DNA of 23,885 nt from Chytriomyces cf. hyalinus JEL632 (GCA_025435555.1 JAIWWG010000182.1:1-23885), one strand, 5' to 3'; positions 9,101 through 19,254 are shown, counted from the stretch's first letter. Program-made: numbers and translations. The notes: generated from the letters alone by a model not told the origin.

Positions 9101-10759
9101 CCGCGGAGAGTGATTTACGATGCAACGACGGGATGTCTGATTGTAGCGTGTAATACACGGAAAACGAGTGATTCGACGGCGTTGACGGGGGAGATTAAGT
9201 TGATTTGTCCAAAGACGTGAGTGGGGTGTGTTGTTTTGTTCTTACCGTTTCTCAAACGCGTTTGTTTGATTTTTTTTAGGGGCACACAACATTTAAGGGA
9301 ATGGCTGCCAGAGGGAGAAGCTGTATACAGTTTAACAAGTTGAGTTGAATGCAGTCACATTTACGGAGTTGCCAACTGATGGTCTTTTCTCGCGACGCAG
9401 TTTGGAACATTAAAGATCAAAAGAGGTATGTCTGCGTTGGGACAGGTGGGTACAAGGAATCAGTTGGATCTCCATCGATTGGGCGCGTGCTTGTGTACAG
9501 TTTAAAGGCATCAGATCGATCGAAATCTCAATCGGTAACAATAGTCAAGGAGTGTTTGTTTGAACCCAATTCAAACGCGTCGATAATTAGGGAAGAGCCT
9601 CGTATCGCATCAAGCAACTTGGAGAATACAAAGTGGATGAGCTGGTGTTTTCCGTCTGCTCTTTTATGAGAAGGTGTGTGTCCAATCGGTTATGTTTCGA
9701 TTTATTTTAAGCGCTCATCACGTTCGGCAGCTATTTACTTGCAGCATCAGGATGTAAACTATATCAACTTAAAATCGAATCTGAATCCCGCACGTGAGTA
9801 TGGCTTTCTTTCAAAGTGACATGTTTGCCTGAATGTACCCCGTTTTCTCCAGTTTACACTGCGGCGCTCAAACTGAACTACGATACCCGATCCGTTCCTT
9901 GAGCGTATGCGGCTCACAACTATACGTTGGAGGATCCAATGACTCTATATCCATGTTTGTTTTTGATCCGCGAACAAAGCGGTTCACATTTTGCAGCAGG
10001 TGGTCAATTTGTGTCCATGAACTATCGAATGCGTTCACTAACCACACATACCATACAGTGACGACATTTCTCGCAGCCCATCCGACTGCATCTCCCTCTC
10101 AGATACACACGTCCTCGTCGCAGATAAATCCGGCGAACTCTACTGTCTCCAAGACCCTGGCAGCACAACCAAAGACTTGACCACGAATCACCGATCACTA
10201 TGCTTGAAAACTAGTTTCTGCGCACATTTAGGCCAAGTCGTGTTACGCCTGCATACGGGGCAGATGGATTCTGGGTTCCACCGGTTTCGTGAACTTGGGG
10301 TCGTGTCGCTTTTAGGTGCGTCCGAAGAGGAGGATGAAGAAGATGGGTACCGTGCGCGTGGGTGTAAAGTTGTATACGCGTGTTCAGTTGTTGGGGGTGT
10401 GTTTGCCGTGCGCGGGTTGACGGAGGAAGCGTATGTGGGGTTGAAGGCGTTACAGGATGTGTTGGCGGGGTATGAAAAGACAAGGCCGAGGCTTGGTATG
10501 CTTGTGTCAATTTTACTTTTATTTATTGTTGCTGATTTCGACTTTTTCAGGAAACTCTCATGCAAAGTTTCGGTCAACTGAACATCACGCGAGTCGAAAT
10601 GTGATTGACGGGGATCTTGTCAAAGAATTCATGAAGCTCTCACCGGCAGAAAAGGGTCATGTTCAGCAAGAATGGTTCGATAGGTTGGGCGTCAAGAATG
10701 GTGCCAACCGAGTCGCATGGATGCTTGAAATGATGGATTTTCTTGATCGCGCTGGATAA
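6103..10759 (+). CDS. CPSF_A/MMS1_N-domain protein (DDB1/RSE1/CPSF160 superfamily), 17 exons, 1225 aa
   Basis: Large triple beta-propeller scaffold of the superfamily used in splicing (RSE1/SF3B3), mRNA 3'-end cleavage (CPSF160) or ubiquitin ligases (DDB1). Exons: 6103-6198, 6263-6546, 6616-6718, 6798-6901, 6957-7237, 7302-7860, 7928-8196, 8257-8643, 8701-8906, 8960-9216, 9280-9338, 9401-9534, 9591-9673, 9731-9793, 9853-9999, 10059-10495, 10551-10759. Introns are 53-79 nt with GT..AG ends; phases match at all 16 joins and exons total 3678 nt. Family landmarks in order: SNSGFLSILEL, PGTAISVDPLCRAVLVSAHQ, GLWDTLFLTPEL, GPFPLPRN, RTPRRVIYDA, RYVCVGTGGYKE then GRVLVYSL, VDELVFSVCSF, YLLAASGCKLYQL, YPIRSLSVCG, VLVADKSGELYCL, FRSTEHHASRN and IDGDLVKEF. 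The IDGDL ending is typical of CPSF_A; FRS before NVIDGDL and the length favour RSE1/SF3B3, but overall divergence could mean a separate paralogue. The superfamily is secure; the orthologue is not. Stop TAA overlaps an AATAAA signal. Confidence 0.92.
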
Positions 10760-10764
10760 ATAAA
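10759..10764 (+). terminator. Polyadenylation signal AATAAA of the CPSF_A gene
   Basis: AATAAA overlaps the last base of the TAA stop codon, implying a very short 3' UTR. Position and sequence fit; cleavage site not determined. Confidence 0.5.
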
Positions 10765-10923
10765 CATGTGTTTTGTTTACGTTTTGGTACGAATTCACAA
10801 ACAATATCCTTCCGGCAAAAGCATGTCGACCTTTCACAAAAGAGAGATCATTCGGCAAAAATGCGCACTTGATTTCGAGCATCAGTTGGTGAGGTTTGAT
10901 GGTCGTTGACGTTGAGGATGCAT

Positions 10924-11027
10924 GATGTTGTTTGGAAAAGTTTCGCGACTTGAGAATATAGAATTACTCATACGTCCGGCATGGGCAATGAGGTTCATCG
11001 ATGTTGGTTGGAAAAGTTTCGCGACTT
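10924..11027. repeat. 28-bp direct repeat pair, 76-bp period
   Basis: Copies at 10924-10951 and 11000-11027 are identical except one base. Each starts GATGTTG and ends GGAAAAGTTTCGCGACTT. Weaker similarity (GAGG then CAT/TCAT) extends about 10 bp to the left of both. Confidence 0.85.
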
Positions 11028-11060
11028 CCATTTTCCCAGGGTCTCCAATAAAGGAGAGCC

Positions 11061-11110
11061 GGGGAAAGAGAAGGGGAGAAGGAGAGGGGGAGGGAGGGAG
11101 GAGAGGGGGG
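11061..11110 (+). repeat. Purine tract with G-quadruplex motif
   Basis: An almost pure A/G stretch with GGGG, GGGG, GGGGG, GGG, GGG and a final GGGGGG separated by short A-containing loops. This satisfies the usual four-run G-quadruplex rule several times over. More G-runs follow near 11312-11352 and 11398-11410 on the same strand. Confidence 0.8.
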
Positions 11111-12947
11111 CGTCCTGCCCAACTGGCTGTAGGCAAGTCCGTTATCGCAAAGGTCCCATATCCCCGGCACCACAAATCTGCAGTGTCCCTGAGTGCAAGC
11201 TTTACCAACTGGATTCACCAGGAGTTGCACAACCACCGCCCTACTTGTCTTTTCTGCTTTGGCAACCGGTGCATTCTTGCACCAGGAGTTACTCAGAACA
11301 AGTTTATATGGGGGGTGGCTGGGGGACACCAGCAGTAGATGAGGACACCGGGGGGTCGACCAATGCGCGGAACTTGCGGCAGACAGCTGGACAGAACTGG
11401 GGAGGGGGGCTACGTCTTCCCAAGTGGGTTGTGGAAGCGCAGTTGTCCGAAACAGACCGAATTCTGGGGAAGGAAACTTGTCAGTAAACAAATACAATGA
11501 TTGGTAAAAAAAAAGGTGCTCACCATTCAGTCTGTCCTCCCCTGCTATACTACGCTTACCCCCACAGTCACCCCACAATCAGGATGACTGAGGGAGAGCG
11601 TACCGCCCATCCTCCAATCCACCGCCCCGCCACCCCTCTCCACCGCCCCTTCCCCCTTTCCAGATCCAGCCGAGACCTGACAAAAAAAGGAACAGCGTTA
11701 GTCGCGTGCAGAGTCACCTTGGATTACCTCAAGTGCCCTGGTAGAGTGAGTTCCCGTGGCGGAAGACTGGTTTGTGGTCAGATGGCTTAAAACTTGATCG
11801 TGAATTGAAGAAGGCAGGGACCAACTGAAGATAGGAGCGGAAAGGAGTCAGAGTGTGAGATCAAATAAAAGATTGTATAAAAGGATTGGATAAGAAGACC
11901 CATCAGTTTCCATGAGCAACAGAGATCAAACACAAGGCTTAAAGGGAGATGGGCCATGCGGGACTCGGAGATGATGTCGAGGGTCGAATTACACGGTGAG
12001 TTGTCTGGTTGTTGATGTGAAGTTTCATCAGAGAAGAGGATGGCAAACAACAGAAGAAAAGGTCAAACCTCAACTGAGACAGTGAAGCAATACAGTGGCT
12101 GTTTGCTGGCGTAGATGAGGCGACTTGGATGCCAGGAGGACGCGTCATTTGCTTTGGCTGATGACCGGCGGAGATGACAATGTGCTTGGTGAGTGACTGA
12201 AATACCGGAGCGGTAAGTGAGACCGACGCGTTAGTGAACAAAGATCCTGGCGGCGAGGAACCCAGGAGGAAGCAATGGCATTGTGGATGTGGTGGCTGCT
12301 TGGTTCAACAGTCGGTGAGCTTGGGACTTGTAGACTTGATATGCACTTACAGGTAACAGCCCGTGTCAGTCAGCAGGTGGTGGCACGTGGTGGTCGATAC
12401 CACTCAGCAGTTGAGAGGGAGAGGGGTGTTGCTGTGCTTTGCTTTGGGCATCTTCGTTTGTTTTGGCATCTTTTTTATTCGTCGGCAGGCCCTGGTGCAT
12501 TGTTTTTGTTTGCAATTTTCGCCGGTTCGAAATTCTCCGACGGTTTAACTTATCAGTTCCACTATAGCCAGGTAAAATGTGTGAATACGCGAATGCCAAT
12601 TTGGTTGAAACACGGCGTCGGTGCCCAGTAAATACCCAATATGACGTCCCAGATGGTTTGCACCCGCACTGAACACTGGGTCATTCCTGGTAGTGACGCG
12701 TTCAAATTGATGAGCTCAAGCTTAAAACACACCCAAAAAGCTACCGTCAGAAGTGGATTGTCTGGAATTGCTTCCACGGAGTCAGTCACGATAGTTCAAG
12801 CGGAGATGAGACTGAGCGACGCGGTTTTCCAGGTTTTAAGCATGCTCTGTGTATACTGGCCACTCTTTAACATGTAAAAATCCTCATGGTGAGGAGGTGA
12901 GATTCGGACACTGATAATAACACTTGCGATAATATTTATCAACAACG

Positions 12948-14081
12948 ATGACACTGTACTCCTCACACTGCCCATGCTGTCAAAGGCACGCACTCCATGT
13001 CCACTCGATGCAGCAAAGAGCGCTCAACGAACTCAATTTTTACCGCGAACTTCTCCAATTGGTCCCGTTGAACAGTATGGACGCATTCGAAGTATCCACA
13101 GACAATGCAATCGTCGAGCCCGCTCCATGCCATGGATCCATCACTCGCTCTGCTTCATTTGAAACAATGCCGCCAGAGATCCTCGATCGTATTCTTCAGT
13201 TTGTTGATGACAAGTCAATTCTGTCGCTGTGCCACTCAATGCCATACTACAAATACATCTCCGCAGCCATGTTTGACTTTGTATATCGATTCCCAAAAGA
13301 AAATTACAAACTGGACGAGCTATGGCTAGACTTGCATTTTCCCTTGGTTCTAAATGACAAGACAAAAACAACTGACTTCCCACTCCAACACTTGCACGCT
13401 GCTGGAGTCTATTCACGCATTGTTTCGAAAAACGGCGGGGATGTCCACGTACCCTGTTCCAAGAATGTTTTTGACTACGTCGGCGCTCTTCCTGCTGTGG
13501 TGTCTGTTCGTCCTGGGGACAACAACCATTCAAGCTCTGGATGGGCCGACTTTCTGCGGGGGCTTGCGGATGCAAATAAGCGAATTCAATGTTGCGCAGT
13601 GCAAGCAGACTCGCAGTACCATGACGACTACGCTGATGTCGTCAAACAACTAACGCGGCTGCAAATACATTCACTGATCTGGAGAGAAGAGTACCATCGC
13701 CCAACCAAACTTTGGGACGCACTTCCTTTCATCAAAGGACTCTCTTACCTTGAAGTGGATAATCCAGAACACATGGATGAAAACAGCAACATTTTTTCCC
13801 AGTGTTTGGACTTGACAGAGATAGCATACACAAAACTGTACACTTTCGAAGACTCTGTGAGTCTGATGGTGGATTGCATTCTGCAGCGGATTAAGGGTAC
13901 TCGTATTCAGAGAGTGTGGTGTGCGCGATGGTCACAAGTGGGGAAAAGTTGGAGCATGAAGGATTTGAAGATAATGACGTCTGAGTTTCTTAAACATGGC
14001 TGGCACAAGGAAATCCATGGTAATGAGCGTGACATGGCATGTTTCGCTCATTGGCAAGCAATCGCTGATGAGAAGAGTTAG
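12948..14081 (+). CDS. F-box protein, single exon, 377 aa
   Basis: F-box proteins bind Skp1 and bring substrates to SCF ubiquitin ligases. An F-box lies at about residues 74-115: MPPEILDRILQFVDD, then ILSLCHSMPYYKYI. Before it, residues 8-19 hold a Cys/His cluster (C8, C11, H14, H17, H19) that is kept in the broken neighbour copy and could bind zinc. The C-terminal 260 residues have no repeat I can name; scattered Leu and Trp may indicate a diverged leucine-rich or other substrate-binding fold. The ATG is chosen because the pseudogene at 14466 aligns from the equivalent Met. No intron is needed. A conserved GGTAACATTTTCC block follows the stop at about 14108. Expression is unproven; the open frame and F-box argue for a real gene. 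Confidence 0.8.
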   Translation: MTLYSSHCPCCQRHALHVHSMQQRALNELNFYRELLQLVPLNSMDAFEVSTDNAIVEPAPCHGSITRSASFETMPPEILDRILQFVDDKSILSLCHSMPYYKYISAAMFDFVYRFPKENYKLDELWLDLHFPLVLNDKTKTTDFPLQHLHAAGVYSRIVSKNGGDVHVPCSKNVFDYVGALPAVVSVRPGDNNHSSSGWADFLRGLADANKRIQCCAVQADSQYHDDYADVVKQLTRLQIHSLIWREEYHRPTKLWDALPFIKGLSYLEVDNPEHMDENSNIFSQCLDLTEIAYTKLYTFEDSVSLMVDCILQRIKGTRIQRVWCARWSQVGKSWSMKDLKIMTSEFLKHGWHKEIHGNERDMACFAHWQAIADEKS

Positions 14082-14465
14082 ATTTATTAAAATGTGAATA
14101 TTTTTTGGTAACATTTTCCCACGATCATCTCATTCACACTCCAGCAAACAGTCAAATATCAAACACCTTCGAGCAGGGACTGTCGCAACCATTCTTGTGC
14201 GCCAGAGTATTTCGGCATCACGCGTCGACTGCCGCCTTCCTTTCCCGCCCGCCCGCGCGAGGAAGCGCTTTGTGAGAGACCTTGTTGCCGGGCTCTTGAG
14301 GCTATTGCGGGAGGAAGATGGGCATGAGCCATGTAAGGGACAGACGCTGCTGTTGCGGTACTATTCTCGGAGACGGCCGATTTCGCAGTTTTGATGGAGT
14401 CAACACGCCTCCTTTTTTGAACGCAGGATAAGAAAATAAATATTCGACAAGCACAAAAAAAAAAA
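14082..14465. other. Spacer between the F-box gene and its decayed copy
   Basis: It holds the F-box gene 3' flank (GGTAACATTTTCC at about 14108) and, at 14197-14396, a GC-rich island with a 65-codon frame starting at GTG and ending at the TGA at about 14392. Its translation (RKRFVRDLVAGLLRLL, then YYSRRRPISQF) looks protein-like but has no ATG and no recognised domain. It may be a fragment of a lost gene. Confidence 0.4.
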
Positions 14466-15060
14466 ATGACAACATGCTCGTCAAACTGCGCCTACTGTCA
14501 AAGGCACGCGCTCCATGTCCACTCGATGCAGCAAACAGCACTGGAAGGACTCAATTTCCACCGCAAACTGCTCCAACTGGATCCTTTGACCTGCATGAAT
14601 GCATTTGAATCATCCACCGTCCAACCTGCTCCATGGGGTCCATCAATCGCTCTTCCGGTCTTGAAACAATGCCTCCAGAGATCCTCGATTGTATTGTCCA
14701 GTTTGTTGATGACGATTCAATTCTGCCGCTATGCCATGCAATGCCGTACTAACATATATCCACAGCCATGTTCGACTTTGCGCATCGATTCCCAAAAGAC
14801 AATTACAAACAGTACGAGCTATGGCCAGACTTGTGTTTCCCTATAAACCCAGACAACGTGTCGTACATAGTCGATTTCCCGATCCAACACTTGCATGATT
14901 ACATGGCGTGTTTTGTTTAACGACATGTTTGAATGACGGATTGGACTTTGCACGACTGAGAATGCAATCTTTCAGATGGACTGGGAGGGCAATCTATGCA
15001 CTCATTCTGGAAATTTCGAGTCTGTTTGCTTCTGGTAACATTTTCCGGTAATAAAATAAT
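14466..15060 (+). pseudogene. Decayed tandem copy of the F-box gene
   Basis: The first 440 nt align with the F-box gene at 12948, including the start region (CAGCAA after CACTCGATG), the Cys/His cluster and the F-box coding part (ETMPPEILD again readable). A net 4-base loss near 14635 shifts the frame, and a TAA follows the MPY codons near 14748. Similarity stops near 14905, after CCAACACTTGCA. Yet the GGTAACATTTTCC block that follows the intact gene's stop reappears near 15034. So the copy has lost most of its C-terminal coding part by internal deletion but keeps a 3' flank. It cannot give a full F-box protein. Confidence 0.85.
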
Positions 15061-15112
15061 CGTCTAATTTATTCATCCGCTAAAGACTTCAAAAATAAAA
15101 AATAATAATTCA

Positions 15113-16543
15113 TCACCTGCGATCAGGAGAATCCTCCATAACACTCACAATCCCAACAACAACCGTCAAATCATCCATCTTCCCGCCCTGATAATACAAT
15201 CCTTCCTTCACTGCGCGTTCTTGGAACGGACTCACTACAGTGGTGCCCGAGTCCAAGGCCACATCGCGAGCTCGGACTAGAATCGCGCTTGCAATTGCGT
15301 GTGGGTCTGTACGCAGGATACGTGATTTCGGTAACACAGCGACAGGGGTGGGATTATGCGCGTGGTGGTTGCTGTCGTGTTGATTGGCTTCGTGGATGTG
15401 CGTGTGTGTGGGCGGGTGCACGGGAGTTCCCATTACGACTGAGTTGACAATATCGAGAATGTCTTCGTCAAAGAGGTTGTCAAAGATACCGTCACTGCCC
15501 TGAAAAACTGGAGCATGAAGAGGGGTTTTGCAGAATGAGAAAATAAGGACCCCTTACAATTAAAACTACGTCTCCCTCTCGCACTTTGACGGCCCAGCTT
15601 CCAGCATCCTTTTCGGGGGTATCTTTGCTGTCACTGCCGAGTTGAAATGGAAAATTGAAAGAGTGCTGTTGCTCCTCTGTTCTGAAAATCATGTTTCCGT
15701 TTCGAAGGACGATTAGAGAAGTATCGCCAAGTGATGCCAACCGAAGTTCATCATCCTAAAACATCCAAAATCAATCAAACCAATCGCGCTTTGAATGTAT
15801 CAAACACTGATTCCATACCCTGAGAAACGCAACCAAGGCTGTGGTGGATCCAACAGCACGATTCGGCCCTTGCCCAGCATCCTCCAAGGTCCGCTCACAG
15901 GCAACTTGCATCACTTTAACTGGATCCAAGCCATAGTAATCATTAATGTCGTAGTCATTCAAAATGTCGTCGAAATGCTCCAGCTGGGAGGCGCAGTGAT
16001 GCATTAGGCGCGATGAAAATAGGGCCGCGTTTGATCCTATTGATTTTGTTCTTTCAATTCAGTCTCTCCGTATCTTAATACTATGAGGATAGTCACCTTT
16101 CACAACATGAGCCCATCCGCCAACGCCGTCAGCAACGCCCAATCCATCTCGTCGACAGAAATACGCATCCTCGCCAACACGCACACACAATCCTTCTTGC
16201 TGACTCATGACGAGTGGTTCGTAGTCTGAATCCGAGGAGTTTCGCCCGTTCTTGTCCATGGAGCTCGAGTCGCTGACTGGTTTCGGGATTCCGGCGGCGC
16301 CGAAACGAAATTCGAAGGAAGGTCGCGGAAAGTTTGTCTGGAGTCGATTTCGATTAAGTGAGTGAGTGAGTGGGGCAGGTTGCTGTTGTTGGTGGAGTTC
16401 AAAGTGACCTTCTCAAACAGTTGAAATATGTTTTGGATCTGGGTTGGTGCATGGGCTGCTGTTGCCTGCATGCGCTTGGAAGCCAGGGAAGCAGGTGTCA
16501 GACGATGGGTGAAGCGTGGCAGACATTGAGAGAGCCGCTGCAT
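15113..16543 (-). CDS. PTC7: PTC7-like PP2C protein phosphatase, probably mitochondrial, 5 exons, 392 aa
   Basis: A metal-dependent Ser/Thr phosphatase of the PP2C family, closest by motifs to PTC7/PPTC7, which in yeast acts in mitochondria on coenzyme Q and other metabolic proteins. Exons: 16543-16409, 16337-16097, 16036-15819, 15755-15558, 15499-15113; introns 58-71 nt, phases consistent, 1179 nt in all. Residues 1-30 (MQRLSQCLPRFTHR, then more Arg/Lys, no acidic residues) look like a mitochondrial presequence. Then come FEFRFGAAGIPKP, GEDAYF (100-105), GVADGVGGW (112-120) with the metal-binding Asp, VGSTTALVAFL, LGDTSLIVLRNG, FNFPFQLG, GSDGIFDNLFDEDI (from about 265) and GGKMDDLTVVV (from 369) with the second metal-site aspartates. 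A His/Asn-rich insert (PTHTHIH, then SNHHAHN) sits in the last exon. It shares a 234-nt upstream gap with the M13 gene. Identification as PTC7-type is strong. Confidence 0.92.
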
Positions 16544-16777
16544 TCGTTTGTTTCGCTCAACAAAAGTGGAGATGCGTTTTTATCGCACTGCAGAATATTC
16601 TCCATTTTATTTATTTTATTTATCCGTCTTTTTTGAACGTGGCAGCTGGGGCAACTCAAACGTTGCATCGCGGGCGTTGCTTCGGCCGTGGAAACGCCTG
16701 TTTTTGGGACTGATCAAGTGGCGCGTTGTTTGCACAAAATCAGAATCAAATCCACGAAATAAAAAAGCTCCCAAACC
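16544..16777. promoter_or_regulatory. Probable bidirectional promoter, PTC7-like and M13 genes
   Basis: A 234-nt gap between divergent start codons. It contains an AT-rich TTTATTTATTTTATTTA-type stretch near 16605-16622 and no clear TATA box at a fixed distance. Both promoters must lie here or overlap the genes. Confidence 0.45.
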
Positions 16778-19203
16778 ATGACCCAAGTCCAAAAGACCAC
16801 CACTACCACCACACACACCGTTGTCAGGGCGGATGGCTCCAAAACTACCACTACTACCACAAAAACCATCTTTGAAGCCATGGCGGACTTGATCAAGGCT
16901 TCCGGCCGTCCTTCCCCTCAAGATGATTTCTACATGCACGCAAACTACGCATGGCTCTCTGACCCGTCTGTTGAGATCCCTGCTGAGGTGAATCCGTGGC
17001 TGTCAATTGCAAACCCTTGTTCCTGTCACTAATCAAGTGCCACGTACAGTACCCAACGTGGGGCAGCTTCATGATGCTGCGTGACGCCAGCTTAAAGAAC
17101 CAAATCAGTCTTCTCGAAGACCTCATTTCCCGGGACCCTGCCACGCTGACCGTTGACGAAGCCAAGCTTGCCGCTCTGTGGAAAGGTGACCAATCAATTC
17201 CTTTGATTTGAAAACAACTCCGGCACGGAATGTCCTAACAGTAGGCTTTTCCTTCTCCAGCGTCCATGGATCGCTTCAAGGAATGGTCCGCATCCTCATC
17301 CGCTGGTTCCTACGCACCCGTGCACGATGCATTGGCCCTCATCGACTCCCACTTGGCCCAGAACACGGACGAAGCACTCGCCAGTTACTTTGGCATGTCC
17401 ATGGAACAGGGTCTTAAAGTTCCCTTTGAATTTGACCAGATGGCCAACATGGAAGACTCCAAAAACACAGTCTTGGTCATGGCTCCCGAAGGCCGCTCCT
17501 TGCCCTCCCGAGACTACTACTTTGAAGACAACTTCAAAGAAAAGCGCGAGTTCTTTGTTGCGCACTTGGAAGCCATTTCCAAGTTGGTTGGTGCTGATCG
17601 TTTGGCGCCAGACTTTGCCAACGCTGTGCTCCGCTTCGAGACTAAGTTGGCGTACATTGACATGAAGCCCGCCCAGGCACGCCAGTATACCAAGTACTAC
17701 ACCATCACTACTATCGACAAGATTGCGTCTGGAATGAACGAGCTCAAAAGTCTCGAAGAAAAGCTCGGAAACTACGGACCCGACGGCAAGGAAGTCGTCC
17801 TGTCCGACGCCGAGCGTGAGCGCATCTCCGCCTTCCTCAGCGTGATTACCGAGAAACTCAACTTGCCAGCCACTTTGCAAGACAACTATGCCAAAAACTA
17901 CCCCGAGGGACCAGCTGATGCTGCTCTTCGCGCTATTGTGTTTGATGGGGACTATTTCCGACGCGTGTTTGCTGTCATCTTTGACGAGGCCAACCGCGAT
18001 GATTTGAGAGCGTACCTCCAGTACCGTGCCATTTTTGCGGCATCCGACTTTTGCACACAAGAACTCAATGAGGAAGTGTTTGACCTGTACGCGCGCAAAT
18101 TCAGCGGCCAAAAGGAGCAGAAAAGCGAGGAAAAGCGATCCATTGCTTTAATCAACGACTGGATTGGTTTCTTGAACGGAAAAGTGTATGTTGACCGATA
18201 CTTTAGTGTTGGTGACAAGCAGCGTGTTTCAGACATGATTGCTGAAGTGGTGCAAGTCATGGACGTGTCCATTGCCGGAAACGACTGGCTCACGGCCGGT
18301 ACAAAGGAAAACGCCAAGGAAAAGCTGAGCCAATTCAAGACCAAGATTGGGTTCCCAGACAAGTGGGTCGACTACGACCAGCTCGAGATTCACACTTCCA
18401 GCAACGATACCCTGTGGGATATCCGTAAACGCGTGTTGGCACACAAGCACAAGACCAAGCTGCTTGAAAAGATTAACGCGCCAGTCGACAAGACTGAATG
18501 GTTCATGACCCCACAAACCGTCAATGCGTACTACTCTCCACTGGCAAATGAAATCTGCTTCCCAGCTGCCATCATCCAGCCACCATTCTATGCAAAGAGC
18601 ATTGATGCCGTCACGTTCGAGATTGATGCCAAGGACCGGGCCCTGATTAATGATGACGATCTTGTGTTGGCGGCAGTCAACTTTGGAGGCATCGCTGCTG
18701 TGATTGCGCATGAAATCACACACGGGTTCGATGACCAAGGTCGCAGCTTCGACGGCACCGGTAACGTGAAGGACTGGTGGGTCGATGAAGACGCAAACTT
18801 GTTCCAAGCCAAATGCGATGTTATGGAGAAACAAAAATGGTCCTTCACAGACCCCGCAACCGGTAAAGTTCACGAATTGAACCCCAAACTGACCATGGGA
18901 GAGAACTTGGCCGATCTTGGAGGAATCAGTCTGTCTTGCCAGGCACTGTTGAAGCGCATCGAAGGTCGCGAAAATGTGGACCGCAATGCCTTGCTCCGAG
19001 TGTTGTTCCACTCCTGGGCCAATGTGTGGAGAACCAAGGCAAGTGACGCGTACTTGGTGAACCAGTTGGCAACGGACCCACACTCGCCACCCAACGTGCG
19101 TGGAAACTTGGTCAAGAATGTTGACTATTTCTATGAAGCGTTTGGTGTGAAGGAAGGGGATGCCATGTATTTGGCACCAAGCGAGCGTGTTGTCATGTGG
19201 TAG
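16778..19203 (+). CDS. M13-family zinc metallopeptidase (neprilysin/PepO type), 3 exons, 762 aa
   Basis: M13 enzymes cut short peptides on the N-side of hydrophobic residues. Exons: 16778-16987, 17050-17185, 17261-19203; introns 62 and 75 nt; 2289 nt in all. The N-terminal M13 domain begins at about residue 45 (DDFYMHANYAWL), with IPAEYPTWGSF across the first splice. Catalytic parts: NAYYSP (537-542), the zinc motif HEITH (599-603) followed by GFDDQGRSFD, and ENLADLGG from 663, giving the third zinc ligand Glu. All key residues are present. Residues 1-40 carry two Thr runs around HTVVRADGSK instead of the signal anchor found in neprilysin, and the end RVVMW lacks the family's usual C-terminal Cys. 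It therefore looks cytosolic or unconventionally exported, like bacterial PepO-type members. AATAAA lies 52 nt after the stop. Third positions are GC-rich, suggesting good expression. Confidence 0.96.
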
Positions 19204-19254
19204 TGTCTATTGCTTTGAACATTTCTCGGTGGGTGACATCTATTTGATTGTGGG

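Larger units (their letters stand above)
10765..12947. other. 2.2-kb region with no recognisable gene
   Basis: Overlapping frames of up to 204 codons occur on both strands, mainly in the G-rich part 10964-11790, but they compete with each other and are rich in Pro, Gly, Arg and Ser, as expected from skewed base composition. I found no domain, no tRNA and no snRNA-like core, and could not join frames into a gene with the intron style seen nearby. It holds a 28-bp direct repeat, a G-quadruplex motif and pyrimidine-rich DNA at about 11610-11670. It may be a decayed insertion, a non-coding transcript or simply intergenic. Confidence 0.5.

Noticed and set aside
9339-9400. Two ultra-short introns of 16 and 19 nt
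   Set aside because: A single 62-nt intron with a CTGAT branch-like site uses the same outer ends and gives the expected family spacing.
10964-11578. 204-codon minus-strand frame as a gene
   Set aside because: It overlaps plus-strand frames of similar length in skewed G-rich DNA, has no domain and looks like composition-driven openness.
17296-18111. 271-codon frame antisense to the M13 gene
   Set aside because: Shadow of strong codon bias in the M13 coding strand; no independent signal.
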